64,000 nucleotides of DNA from the NCBI RefSeq assembly GCF_003369915.1, contig NW_022881614.1:28031326-28095325 (forward strand). Reading direction: 5' to 3'. Under the pieces are notes generated by a model. It ran no database searches. It saw only the letters and a program-made list of their open reading frames with translations, and was not told where the DNA came from. Source of the DNA: Drosophila miranda. Lineage: Eukaryota; Arthropoda; Insecta; Diptera; Drosophilidae. Of the stretch, positions 34,320-46,900 are shown in pieces; position 1 is the stretch's first letter, and each line of letters opens with the position of its first letter. The translations under genes were made by a program, and so were the position numbers.

Positions 34320-34945
34320 TTTTGTTGCTGATGCCGCTGCAAATGATGCTATGAATGCGAATATTTATTGCGCGCACTTCAAATATTGTTTTTTCTACTG
34401 GCACTACACAATTTGTTTGCTGTCTGCGTCGTTTTGTTTTTTTTTTTTTTTCTTGTTTTCTGACTCCTTACGCGACCGATGTTGTTCGAAATTATGCGCG
34501 TCGCTTTTTTTTCGGCGGTAGGAAATATACGGTCCGACCCTCAGAAATATACCAAAATATGCGGTCTCATTTGAAAAATATACCGCAAATATACTGACGA
34601 ATTCAAGTTCTATTTTACATATTCCTCGTTTTTGATATTCCGTGGAATATTACTAGCTACATAGAACATTTAGCCATGCCCAGACAGTTTAATACGATTG
34701 ATGAAGCAATTTTCTACTTGATTGGCCTAATTTAAGTAATTGCTTTTATTGGATTTCTATATAACGTTGAAAATTAAATTTAATAGATTCATGAAATTGG
34801 CAAAATATACCATTATATACCGATATACCGTAAAAATACCGAGAAGTATTAAAAATACCGTAAACGGTCGCACTGCAGTTTGTTTTGAGCGTGCAATTTT
34901 GTATTTATTTAAAAACATGTTATTCTTGTAGGAAACTATTGGAAT

Positions 34946-35026
34946 ATGGCCGAGCAAAAGACAGTAGACTTTGTGGAAACACTGGAAACAAACTGGAAGC
35001 ACAATCGCACGTCGAACGGCTGCTAA
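34946..35026 (+). pseudogene. Zinc-ribbon gene exon 1 copy, unit 2
   Basis: Same altered 26-codon frame as at 27,838, with the same replacement block and frame shift. Confidence 0.8.
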
Positions 35027-35098
35027 AATCCCATTACATGTGAGTGGCATATGCAGATATCCTTTGGGACCCAAAATCCAATCCAAAATCCTCTCCAG

Positions 35099-35417
35099 CT
35101 TTTTCATGACCGGGTACTTGCCGGTGGGCTTTGAGTTTGGCGCCGAACTAACGTTCCCCGAGCCGGAGGGCACCTCATCCGGTCTGCTGAATGCCTCGGC
35201 CCAGACCTTTGGAATCTGCTTCACACTCTTCTACTCGGAGCTCTTCACAGCTTTCGGGGACAATGCCGCCAATACTACCATGGCTACCATGATGCTGATT
35301 GTCGGCACGATTATCACGGCCGCCACCCGGTCCGATCTGCGGCGGCAGAACGCCCAAGCTGGAAGTGCGGCTGGCAATCCCTTAACACATTACACCACTC
35401 TCCCCGGGAAACACTAG
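35099..35417 (+). pseudogene. FLVCR last exon copy, unit 3
   Basis: Same as the copy at 27,991, preceded by the same junction and filler (35,084-35,089). Confidence 0.88.
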
Positions 35418-35818
35418 CCACTCCCACTATCCTCCACAACATCCACCCCAACTCAGAGACAGGAGCTGTCGACTCTTTTTATGTATATTACGAGTTGTCT
35501 ACGCATATCAATTGTTTAACATTTTAATTTATTTTATTGTTTACTGTACACTTCTATTGTAGCCCTAAGTGTTGAATTTTAAAATGTTCATTAAAAGTGC
35601 ACGCACAACACGTATGTGCACAAAAGTCCTGCATATACACACCCACACCTGTATGTATGAGTAAGCTTAGGCAATTATTTTTTATATTTTATATTGGCCA
35701 AGGCATAAGGTTTAGTAATTAATTAGTTAACTTTTGCAATACAATGACTTGCATCGAAATTCAGCTTTATCCATTCTGTTGCAACTGTCCATGCCCCACC
35801 ACACTCAACACTCGCAAA

Positions 35819-36263
35819 GACACAATGTTATATAGAAATATCCCCCAGTATTCTAGCCACCAAAAAATATTCTAGAGAAATACTTGCAATCCTGCATATC
35901 AGCATATCTGGCATTGAAGAATAATACAAGATTTGGTACTTCCCTTCAGGGGTGTCTACACACTCTACATGCAACATCAACAGCTGTTCGTCTCTTGTAA
36001 TCATTTTGGAGAATTTACAACCACCAAGCGCCTGTGACGAGCAGAACAATTAGAGTCAAACACAATATACACAATATACCTACATATATATCCAAAATAT
36101 ATATATATACATATATAATATACATATGATATCGTTGGGAACTAGAGGAAAACTTACGAGGGAAAAGTGTATTACAATTTTGTAGATAGCCTTTAGGCCA
36201 ATGGCCAACTGACATACTTAACCTTATCGCCATTAAAACTAGAGTCAATTCCAAATGGCAGAG
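35819..36263. repeat. Unit-specific segment of about 445 bp (unit 3 copy)
   Basis: Matches 28,711-29,155 with a few substitutions and carries the same 73-codon - strand frame (35,828-36,049). Confidence 0.85.
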
Positions 36264-36877
36264 GAGGGAGCACCCACTACATAAACTACCTGACATGATC
36301 TGTTACCAACAGAACAACCGACAACCACCTACACAGTACATACAGAAAAGACGCCCGAGAACTGTGCAGCCAAAGCAGTCACAGGAAACTGCATAAGAAA
36401 ATGGTTGAGCAGCCACTCTCACTGGATTTTTGATAGCGGAATTCTAAGAGATAGTTAACACAGGGCTAATGCGACACAAGTACCCACAACTTCATAGCCA
36501 AGAGTTATTATGTGTATGTGTATATTAAAAGTATCCAATAAAGTTATCAGTGTGTAACAGCGATTTTACTGGGATTTACATATATATTTTGAGACACATC
36601 CTAAAGGCAATATACATAAGTTCTACATGATCTAGTCGTACATATAAAAGGTATTTAAACAATACTTTATACATATCTAACTCGAACACAAACATGTGCC
36701 AGTAGAATACGAAGAATTTTTAAATACTGTACAAAGAAACGACAAAAACAAAAAAGCCAAACGCAATGAAATTAGAACATTAAAAAACTTAACAAGAGAA
36801 AACTTTAAAGAGCCCCTGTCAGGATCTGGGTCAGGGTCATGGGTCACGGGTGACAGCAATTGCAAAAATGTTAGCGG

Positions 36878-39800
36878 TTAGTTAGTCCCATCAGTGGGTG
36901 GGCCCCAGGCCCGCAGCAGAGTCAGGGCCTTGTTGAAGTAAGCGGACCACTCTTCACGCTCCTCCTTGGTATCGGCGGAGAGGAGGTGGCGGACTGTGGT
37001 GGTGCGTCCGTTGGGCACTATTATCAGCGATTCTTGATCCGTGTCCTTGGCCGGGCGCTCGCACTCGAGCAGCATGGTGTTGAGGCGGGCGCAGATGTCG
37101 CGCGGCGCGGTGGTGACTTTCTGTGAGCTGCACGCATTCAAATCGATGCTGCCCATGGGAGACTTCTTCTTCTCATCGTCGGGGTACTTCCAGAAGTTGA
37201 GTACGGAGCCATTGAGATAGCACCAGCGACGATGCCAGGCACCAAAACCGGATATGTCCTCGAACATAGTGAGGAATCCCTTGTACTCCACGCTCACGGA
37301 CAGCTCACAGTTGACCTTCATGTGGACGACGCCCTCCAGAGGGCTGACGCCTAGCACTTGGGTTAGCGTCCAGCTGGTGCGCTGTATCTCTCGCAGCGAG
37401 AAAATGGCGAACCCGTATTGCACCAATTGAGGCGTTCGCACTACATGCGGGCCGGCCGGACTCTCCACTGGTGGCATGACTAAGCGATTCTCGCCTCCCT
37501 TTTTCTTTGGCGTCTTTACGCCGCCCTTCTTGTTCAGGTTTATGTGGTACTTGAGGTCGTGTGGCAACTGATCCCGTTGTGCCAGCATTCCGTAGATTTC
37601 AAGCGTGATCTGCAAAGGAAAACCATCAATTAAAGGCGCTCAATCCTCAAAAAATATGCTTTAAACTAACCCGAAAGTCTGCATAGACATTGTTAAGCTG
37701 GAGAACATCGGGTAACTTAACGGACACCAGTCCGGGCATGGTCAGCACAGTCTTGGTGGCCAGCACGTGTTCGTTGTACTTGAGAAGACAAACGAGATGA
37801 TGGCCATTGATGCTGCCCGAGGCCATTTTGCGCAAATACTCATGCCGCAACGGAATGGTAATCTCCTTGACAGTCAACAGACCCTTTTCTTTTGGTCCAC
37901 CCACCGGTCGGACGCTGTTTTCCACACGCAGACGCTGTACCTCATCCAAACAGGACTGTCGACGATTAGCTGTAAGAATGTCGGAATTTAGTTACGGATA
38001 TAGATGTGAAAAACGTTTACGCGGAACTCACTTGCCAGCAACAGATACCGCTCTCCCTCTACGGACTCTGTGGAGCCGGAGAACTCCACGGTAGCTGCGC
38101 ACAGATTCAAGGCCTGACTGGCCTGGCCAATAACTTGCTGCTGCTTGCACACCTCGCTCAGTAACTTCTTGATCTTGTCCTGCGCCTGGGTGGCATCATT
38201 GGAGTCGCGTGCATTCTGCAGCTCCTCGTCATCATCATCGGTGTGGTCATCCATGCTGGCTCCGGCACCGGCCTCCGCCATCCCGAAATGCTGAGGTGAG
38301 TCGTATTCTAGCTTGTGCTTGGCGTGGCAGTCGCCAGCCAAAGCCGATCGCATCACCTGCTGTTCGCGACATATCTTGCGCACCGGTGTAGAGCTTGAGC
38401 TCTGTAAAAGAGTAAAATATTAGCGACACGCTGAAGCGGAGGGTAGGGGTAGGTAACGCACATTTGCACTCTGCTGGCGGCGATAGAAGCTCACTGTGTG
38501 GACGTTGTCCTGGTTTACGCTCAGCTCCGACCTGACCGGTTGGGCCCGCTCAGAAGCGGCGTCTGCACGTCCATGATCTCCTGATGCTCGTCAACAGGCA
38601 GGCAACTCGTTGAAGTCGGGTTTTTTCGGAAGGAGAAGCTATTTGAGGCAGTTGTACCCTTGCTCTGTAAAAACGGATTATAAGTAGGTGGAACAAAAGA
38701 GGAAACAGAGAAAACTTACGCCCAGCGATAGGTGGCTGGAGTTGTGCTCGTCCGCGCCATCGCTGTCATCATCCTGAGTGCTTCCATAGTCTTCGACCAG
38801 AGCCTCATCCAGATAGTCGTCAATGCCCGCCGATACCTGCGACGAATTAACCGAACTGTCCTGACCCTCGTGGTTGTAGTAGAAATCCTGATCTGCATAG
38901 CGCACAGTCTGCAAAGAACAATTAGATTAGTTGCGACCTCCCTCTGATCCCAGAGTTTTCTACCTGAACTTACCTTCTTGCCTTGCTGCTGTATCTCCGC
39001 CTCATTGCGCTGCACTGCGTTCATAATCTCGCGACCAAGGCTGCCATTGCACATGCCGGTGCTGCTGTCCTCAGTCCGCGGCTGGTCCTCCGACTCATCC
39101 ATGCAACTGCACGAATCAAAGATAAACGGTTAGTTAAGCAAGATTTTTATTGTTGGCCTTGTCTATGGGGAATTAAAGCTATGTGAGGGCTAGGGCTACA
39201 TCAGTCGATCAGTCAAAAGGTAAGATGGTTATTCAATGCAGATAAAGAAAAGCAAGCAGGAGTAGCATTTGTCAGCGCACCTTTCAGTTTCGTCTTGCTC
39301 CTGTTGGTCGCTGTCGTCGGTGGCTGTGGCTGTTACCGTCGCACAGCAGTTTTCTCCACTCGAGTCGAGGTCAGATAGGGCGGGATAGAGGCGCTCTGAA
39401 TTTGATTTGCGAGCGCGTTTTGACTCCTCGATAATTGGCGCATCCCCAGCTGAAATTACAATAGTGTCAGCTACAATGTTCATGTATTTAATTAATCGGT
39501 GCTTACGTGAGCGCTCTTGCTGGTGGCGATGGCAGGTGAGAGGCCAGATATGGGCGGCGGTGGCGGCGGCGGCATGGGTCGTACCGCCTTGCTTACTGTC
39601 AACGGTACTGATGCGGACGCTGGCGCTGGAGTCGCTCTTGCCGCTGGCTGCGGAACAAAGAGTTCCTTCTGTTTGTTGAAGCGATTTGCGATGATTTGCA
39701 TGTCTTCCTGACGTTGGCGATCAATATCCTTAATGCGGCTCTCCGCACTGGACTGGGCATTGGCCACAAGGGCAGCCACCTTATCGCGCAACTTATTCTC

Positions 39801-41428
39801 TGGCTTGGGCTTGTGAGCCGCCACAGCGCTCACAGTAGAGGAGATAGCAGCCGCTGTGACAGGATGCACAGCAGCAACATGGGCTATGGGATCAGGAAAA
39901 GCAGCAATGGGAGTTAGGCTTAATATACCACCGAAGACGCACTCACCTTTCGACTCCTCTTGTCTTATCTGAGTAATGCTGGCTCCAGATGCTATTGGAG
40001 CCTTCGGCAGTATGGCCTTATTGCTGCCGGTCTCAAAAAGCTTTATACGCTCCTTAAGTGACAGCTCGCACGGATACTTTTGGAAGCGGTGTCCTCCTTG
40101 CATCTGCCCTCCAGCGCCCGCTTTGTTTTCAAAGATGGCTGCTCGCCCAGATACTAAGCCAGACTTGACGCTTGTACCGGAGACAGAAGCTATTTTCGTG
40201 GATACCGCTGCTGAAGCGGTGGGCCCAAAAGTCCTGGCCACCTTGCTGAAAGCCGTCGATTTTCTCGGAACTGGCGGCTTGGCAGTGTCAGTTGCAGTGG
40301 CTGCCGCCTCTCCCTGTTTGGCATAATCATAGGTATGTTTAATGGTGGACGAATCACGGCGTTGAAAACCTTGGGCCTCCAATGAGCTTAGTACCTTGGG
40401 ATCCCATTTCAATTGCTTTGTTTTCCCGCCTTCGTCGCCCTCGTCTCGCTTAGGCGGTTGCGGGGCAGGTCCTTTCTCTCCCCGCCGGCTGGGCAAATCA
40501 GGTTTGGTTGGAGGTACTGCCACTGCTTCAATTGGTCTGTGCACATCGTGATGCGCTGTGTCGTCTTCCCACTGGTTAATGGTGTCGGCCAGTGCAGCCA
40601 GCTTGCCTAATCGCTGTTTGCCCTGACGAGGACACCGTCGACTTGAGTCGTCGTCATCGTCACCTGCATGGAACTGCGCCTCCGTACGATGGATGGGAGA
40701 GGACAGGTCGGCAGTATTGGAGTACAAGTCACCCATTCGCTTCAATTGACTCCTCGAGGTGTCCCGCAATCTTGCCAGCGGCTGATTGATCGCCTGGACG
40801 GGATTATCCACAGCACCGCCAGGCGTCTCCTCGTCATCCGTCACCTCTTGCTCTTGAATTTCAACTTGCACCTAATGTACATACATATGTGTGAAACAGC
40901 GAAGCACAATGAGGAAACTCAATGACAAAGGACACCACCAAAACAAATAGCACCGAGACAAAGACTAGGGCACGGGAGTGAACACGGGGAAATGAGGACT
41001 GAGTAGAGGCAAAACTTGCCTTGGCTGATGTTATGTTTATCTCGATGCCCATTTCCATGTTTTCTTTGTTGATGGCCGCATAGTGACGCAGCGGCTTGGT
41101 CGGCGATGCCTCCAGCAATGCCTTGTCCAGGATCACAACTTTGCCGCCGCCGCTGCTGCTACTGCTGCTGCTGATACTGTGACCTGCTGGCGAGTGACTC
41201 CTGTTGGGCATAGGCTTCGTGGGTTCCAAATTTTGAGCCACCGAAGATGATGCTACGCTGCACTCGGTTAAAGGAAATTTGCTGGCGTTGCTGATGCCGA
41301 GCGCGCGACTGCGCTGTTCCGCCTTTTCAAGCATGTGCTGGAAAATTGCAACACAAATGCAAATCAGTTAGACAAAGGGCTTCACTGTGTGCGGGGCCAA
41401 AACGTTGTACCTGAGTGAAGGGGTCCAT
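36878..41428 (-). pseudogene. scra: Anillin copy 3 (two single-base deletions)
   Basis: Exons (descending): 41,411-41,428; 41,020-41,337; 39,947-40,871; 39,507-39,883; 39,281-39,449; 38,974-39,106; 38,720-38,908; 38,462-38,664; 38,032-38,401; 37,671-37,969; 36,878-37,609. With the two missing bases counted, the exons total 3,735 nt, exactly 1,245 codons, close to the size of fly anillin. Domains: N-terminal basic region; Pro-rich stretch with eight prolines near 39,550; coiled and acidic middle; anillin homology region (exons 9-11); PH domain (about 36,900-37,330) with FGAWHRRWCYLNGSVLNFW and EEREEWSAYF. Lesions: one C missing near 39,514 at the end of exon 4 and one C missing near 38,545 in exon 8. 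This is the least damaged C-terminal half. Confidence 0.9.
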
Positions 41429-42057
41429 TTTTGTTGCTGATGCCGCTGCAAATGATGCTATGAATGCGAATATTTATTGCGCGCACTTCAAATATTGTTT
41501 TTTTCTACTGGCACTACACAATTTGTTTTGCTGTCTGCGTCGTTTTGTTTGTTTTTTTTTTCTTGTTTTCTGACTCCTTACGCGACCGATGTTGTTCGAA
41601 ATTATGCGCGTCGCTTTTTTTTTTCGGCGGTAAGAAATATACGGTCCGACCCTCAGAAATATACCAAAATATGCGGTCTCATTTGAAAAATATACCGCAA
41701 ATATACTGACGAATTCAAGTTCTATTTTACATATTCCTCGTTTTTGATATTCCGTGGAATATTACTAGCTACATAGAACATTTAGCCATGCCCAGACAGT
41801 TTAATACGATTGATGAAGCAATTTTCTACTTGATTGGCCTAATTTAAGTAATTGCTTTTATTGGATTTCTATATAACGTTGAAAATTAAATTTAATAGAT
41901 TCATGAAATTGGCAAAATATACCATTATATACCGATATACCGTAAAAATACCGAGAAGTATTAAAAATACCGTAAACGGTCGCACTGCAGTTTGTTTTGA
42001 GCGTGCAATTTTGTATTTATTTAAAAACATGTTATTCTTGTAGGAAACTATTGGAAT

Positions 42058-42138
42058 ATGGCCGAGCAAAAGACAGTAGACTTTGTGGAAACACTGGAAA
42101 CAAACTGGAAGCACAATCGCACGTCGAACGGCTGCTAA
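42058..42138 (+). pseudogene. Zinc-ribbon gene exon 1 copy, unit 3
   Basis: Same altered 26-codon frame as in units 1 and 2. Confidence 0.8.
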
Positions 42139-42210
42139 AATCCCATTACATGTGAGTGGCATATGCAGATATCCTTTGGGACCCAAAATCCAATCCAAAA
42201 TCCTCTCCAG

Positions 42211-42529
42211 CTTTTTCATGACCGGGTACTTGCCGGTGGGCTTTGAGTTTGGCGCCGAACTAACGTTCCCCGAGCCGGAGGGCACCTCATCTGGTCTGCT
42301 GAATGCCTCGGCCCAGACCTTTGGAATCTGCTTCACACTCTTCTACTCGGAGCTCTTCACAGCTTTCGGGGACAATGCCGCCAATACTACCATGGCTACC
42401 ATGATGCTGATTGTCGGCACGATTATCACGGCCGCCACCCGGTCCGATCTGCGGCGGCAGAACGCCCAAGCTGGAAGTGCGGCTGGCAATCCCTTAACAC
42501 ATTACACCACTCTCCCCGGGAAACACTAG
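42211..42529 (+). pseudogene. FLVCR last exon copy, unit 4
   Basis: Same as the other two copies, with one synonymous change (TCCGGT to TCTGGT) seen near 42,291. Confidence 0.88.
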
Positions 42530-42930
42530 CCACTCCCACTATCCTCCACAACATCCACCCCAACTCAGAGACAGGAGCTGTCGACTCTTTTTATGTATAT
42601 TACGAGTTGTCTACGCATATCAATTGTTTAACATTTTAATTTATTTTATTGTTTACTGTACACTTCTATTGTAGCCCTAAGTGTTGAATTTTAAAATGTT
42701 CATTAAAAGTGCACGCACAACACGTATGTGCACAAAAGTCCTGCATATACACACCCACACCTGTATGTATGAGTAAGCTTAGGCAATTATTTTTTATATT
42801 TTATATTGGCCAAGGCATAAGGTTTAGTAATTAATTAGTTAACTTTTGCAATACAATGACTTGCATCGAAATTCAGCTTTATCCATTCTGTTGCAACTGT
42901 CCATGCCCCACCACACTCAACACTCGCAAA

Positions 42931-43371
42931 GACACAATGTTATATAGAAATATCCCCCAGTATTCTAGCCACCAAAAAATATTCTAGAGAAATACTTGCA
43001 ATCCTGCATATCAGCATATCTGGCATTGAAGAATAATACAAGATTTGGTACTTCCCTTCAGGGGTGTCTACACACTCTACATGCAACATCAACAGCTGTT
43101 CGTCTCTTGTAATCATTTTGGAGAATTTACAACCACCAAGCGCCTGTGACGAGCAGAACAATTAGAGTCAAACACAATATACACAATATACCTACATATA
43201 TATCCAAAATATATATATATACATATATAATATACATATGATATCGTTGGAACTAGAGGAAAACTTACGAGGGAAAAGTGTATTACAATTTTGTAGATAG
43301 CCTTTAGGCCAATGGCAACTGACATACTTAACCTTATCGCCATTAAAACTAGAGTCAATTCAAATGGCAGA
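42931..43371. repeat. Unit-specific segment of about 445 bp (unit 4 copy)
   Basis: Matches the unit 2 and 3 copies but has several single-base losses in short homopolymers after 43,240. The 73-codon - strand frame (42,940-43,161) is kept. Confidence 0.85.
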
Positions 43372-43986
43372 GGAGGAGCACCCACTACATAAACTACCTG
43401 ACATGATCTGTTACCAACAGAACAACCGACAACCACCTACACAGTACATACAGAAAAGACGCCCGAGAACTGTGCAGCCAAAGCAGTCACAGGAAACTGC
43501 ATAAGAAAATGGTTGAGCAGCCACTCTCACTGGATTTTTGATAGCGGAATTCTAAGAGATAGTTAACACAGGGCTAATGCGACACAAGTACCCACAACTT
43601 CATAGCCAAGAGTTATTATGTGTATGTGTATATTAAAAGTATCCAATAAAGTTATCAGTGTGTAACAGCGATTTTACTGGGATTTACATATATATTTTGA
43701 GACACATCCTAAAGGCAATATACATAAGTTCTACATGATCTAGTCGTACATATAAAAGGTATTTAAACAATACTTTATACATATCTAACTCGAACACAAA
43801 CATGTGCCAGTAGAATACGAAGAATTTTTAAATACTGTACAAAGAAACGACAAAAACAAAAAAAGCCAAACGCAATGAAATTAGAACATTAAAAAACTTA
43901 ACAAGAGAAAACTTTAAAGAGCCCCTGTCAGGATCTGGGTCAGGGGTCATGGTCACGGGTGACAGCAATTGCAAAAATGTTAGCGG

Positions 43987-46900
43987 TTAGTTAGTCCCAT
44001 CAGTGGGTGGGCCCCAGGCCGCAGCAGAGTCAGGCCTTGTTGAAGTAAGCGGACCACTCTTCACGCTCCTCCTTGGTATCGGCGGAGAGGAGGTGGCGGA
44101 CTGTGGTGGTGCGTCCGTTGGGCACTATTATCAGCGATTCTTGATCCGTGTCCTTGGCCGGGCGCTCGCACTCGAGCAGCATGGTGTTGAGGCGGGCGCA
44201 GATGTCGCGCGGCGCGGTGGTGACTTTCTGTGAGCTGCACGCATTCAAATCGATGCTGCCCATGGGAGACTTCTTCTTCTCATCGTCGGGGTACTTCCAG
44301 AAGTTGAGTACGGAGCCATTGAGATAGCACCAGCGACGATGCCAGGCACCAAAACCGGATATGTCCTCGAACATAGTGAGGAATCCCTTGTACTCCACGC
44401 TCACGGACAGCTCACAGTTGACCTTCATGTGGACGACGCCCTCCAGAGGGCTGACGCCTAGCACTTGGGTTAGCGTCCAGCTGGTGCGCTGTATCTCTCG
44501 CAGCGAGAAAATGGCGAACCCGTATTGCACCAATTGAGGCGTTCGCACTACATGCGGGCCGGCCGGACTCTCCACTGGTGGCATGACTAAGCGATTCTCG
44601 CCTCCCTTTTTCTTTGGCGTCTTTACGCCGCCCTTCTTGTTCAGGTTTATGTGGTACTTGAGGTCGTGTGGCAACTGATCCCGTTGTGCCAGCATTCCGT
44701 AGATTTCAAGCGTGATCTGCAAAGGAAAACCATCAATTAAAGGCGCTCAATCCTCAAAAAATATGCTTTAAACTAACCCGAAAGTCTGCATAGACATTGT
44801 TAAGCTGGAGAACATCGGGTAACTTAACGGACACCAGTCCGGGCATGGTCAGCACAGTCTTGGTGGCCAGCACGTGTTCGTTGTACTTGAGAAGACAAAC
44901 GAGATGATGGCCATTGATGCTGCCCGAGGCCATTTTGCGCAAATACTCATGCCGCAACGGAATGGTAATCTCCTTGACAGTCAACAGACCCTTTTCTTTT
45001 GGTCCACCCACCGGTCGGACGCTGTTTTCCACACGCAGACGCTGTACCTCATCCAAACAGGACTGTCGACGATTAGCTGTAAGAATGTCGGAATTTAGTT
45101 ACGGATATAGATGTGAAAAACGTTTACGCGGAACTCACTTGCCAGCAACAGATACCGCTCTCCCTCTACGGACTCTGTGGAGCCGGAGAACTCCACGGTA
45201 GCTGCGCACAGATTCAAGGCCTGACTGGCCTGGCCAATAACTTGCTGCTGCTTGCACACCTCGCTCAGTAACTTCTTGATCTTGTCCTGCGCCTGGGTGG
45301 CATCATTGGAGTCGCGTGCATTCTGCAGCTCCTCGTCATCATCATCGGTGTGGTCATCCATGCTGGCTCCGGCACCGGCCTCCGCCATCCCGAAATGCTG
45401 AGGTGAGTCGTATTCTAGCTTGTGCTTGGCGTGGCAGTCGCCAGCCAAAGCCGATCGCATCACCTGCTGTTCGCGACATATCTTGCGCACCGGTGTAGAG
45501 CTTGAGCTCTGTAAAAGAGTAAAATATTAGCGACACGCTGAAGCGGAGGGTAGGGGTAGGTAACGCACATTTGCACTCTGCTGGCGGCGATAGAAGCTCA
45601 CTGTGTGGACGTTGTCCTGGTTTACGCTCAGCTCCGACCTGACCGGTTGGGCCCCGCTCAGAAGCGGCGTCTGCACGTCCATGATCTCCTGATGCTCGCC
45701 AACAGGCAGGCAACTCGTTGAAGTCGGGTTTTTCGGAAGGAGAAGCTATTTGAGGCAGTTGTACCCTTGCTCTGTAAAAACGGATTATAAGTAGGTGGAA
45801 CAAAAGAGGAAACAGAGAAAACTTACGCCAGCGATAGGTGGCTGGAGTTGTGCTCGTCCGCGCCATCGCTGTCATCATCCTGAGTGCTTCCATAGTCTTC
45901 GACCAGAGCCTCATCCAGATAGTCGTCAATGCCCGCCGATACCTGCGACGAATTAACCGAACTGTCCTGACCCTCGTGGTTGTAGTAGAAATCCTGATCT
46001 GCATAGCGCACAGTCTGCAAAGAACAATTAGATTAGTTGCGACCTCCCTCTGATCCCAGAGTTTTCTACCTGAACTTACCTTCTTGCCTTGCTGCTGTAT
46101 CTCCGCCTCATTGCGCTGCACTGCGTTCATAATCTCGCGACCAAGGCTGCCATTGCACATGCCGGTGCTGCTGTCCTCAGTCCGCGGCTGGTCCTCCGAC
46201 TCATCCATGCAACTGCACGAATCAAAGATAAACGGTTAGTTAAGCAAGATTTTTATTGTTGGCCTTGTCTATGGGGAATTAAAGCTATGTGAGGGCTAGG
46301 GCTACATCAGTCGATCAGTCAAAAGGTAAGATGGTTATTCAATGCAGATAAAGAAAAGCAAGCAGGAGTAGCATTTGTCAGCGCACCTTTCAGTTTCGTC
46401 TTGCTCCTGTTGGTCGCTGTCGTCGGTGGCTGTGGCTGTTACCGTCGCACAGCAGTTTTCTCCACTCGAGTCGAGGTCAGATAGGGCGGGATAGAGGCGC
46501 TCTGAATTTGATTTGCGAGCGCGTTTTGACTCCTCGATAATTGGCGCATCCCCAGCTGAAATTACAATAGTGTCAGCTACAATGTTCATGTACCATTAAT
46601 CGGTGCTTACGTGAGCGCCTCTTGCTGGTGGCGATGGCAGGTGAGAGGCCAGATATGGGCGGCGGTGGCGGCGGCGGCATGGGTCGTACCGCCTTGCTTA
46701 CTGTCAACGGTACTGATGCGGACGCTGGCGCTGGAGTCGCTCTTGCCGCTGGCTGCGGAACAAAGAGTTCCTTCTGTTTGTTGAAGCGATTTGCGATGAT
46801 TTGCATGTCTTCCTGACGTTGGCGATCAATATCCTTAATGCGGCTCTCCGCACTGGACTGGGCATTGGCCACAAGGGCAGCCACCTTATCGCGCAACTTA

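Noticed and set aside
39517-39711. Gly-rich + strand frame in each unit
   Set aside because: It is the reverse complement of the anillin Pro-rich stretch.
45354-46208. 284-codon - strand frame in unit 4
   Set aside because: It reads through two introns and out of the anillin frame because of single-base losses; it is a shadow of exons 6-9.
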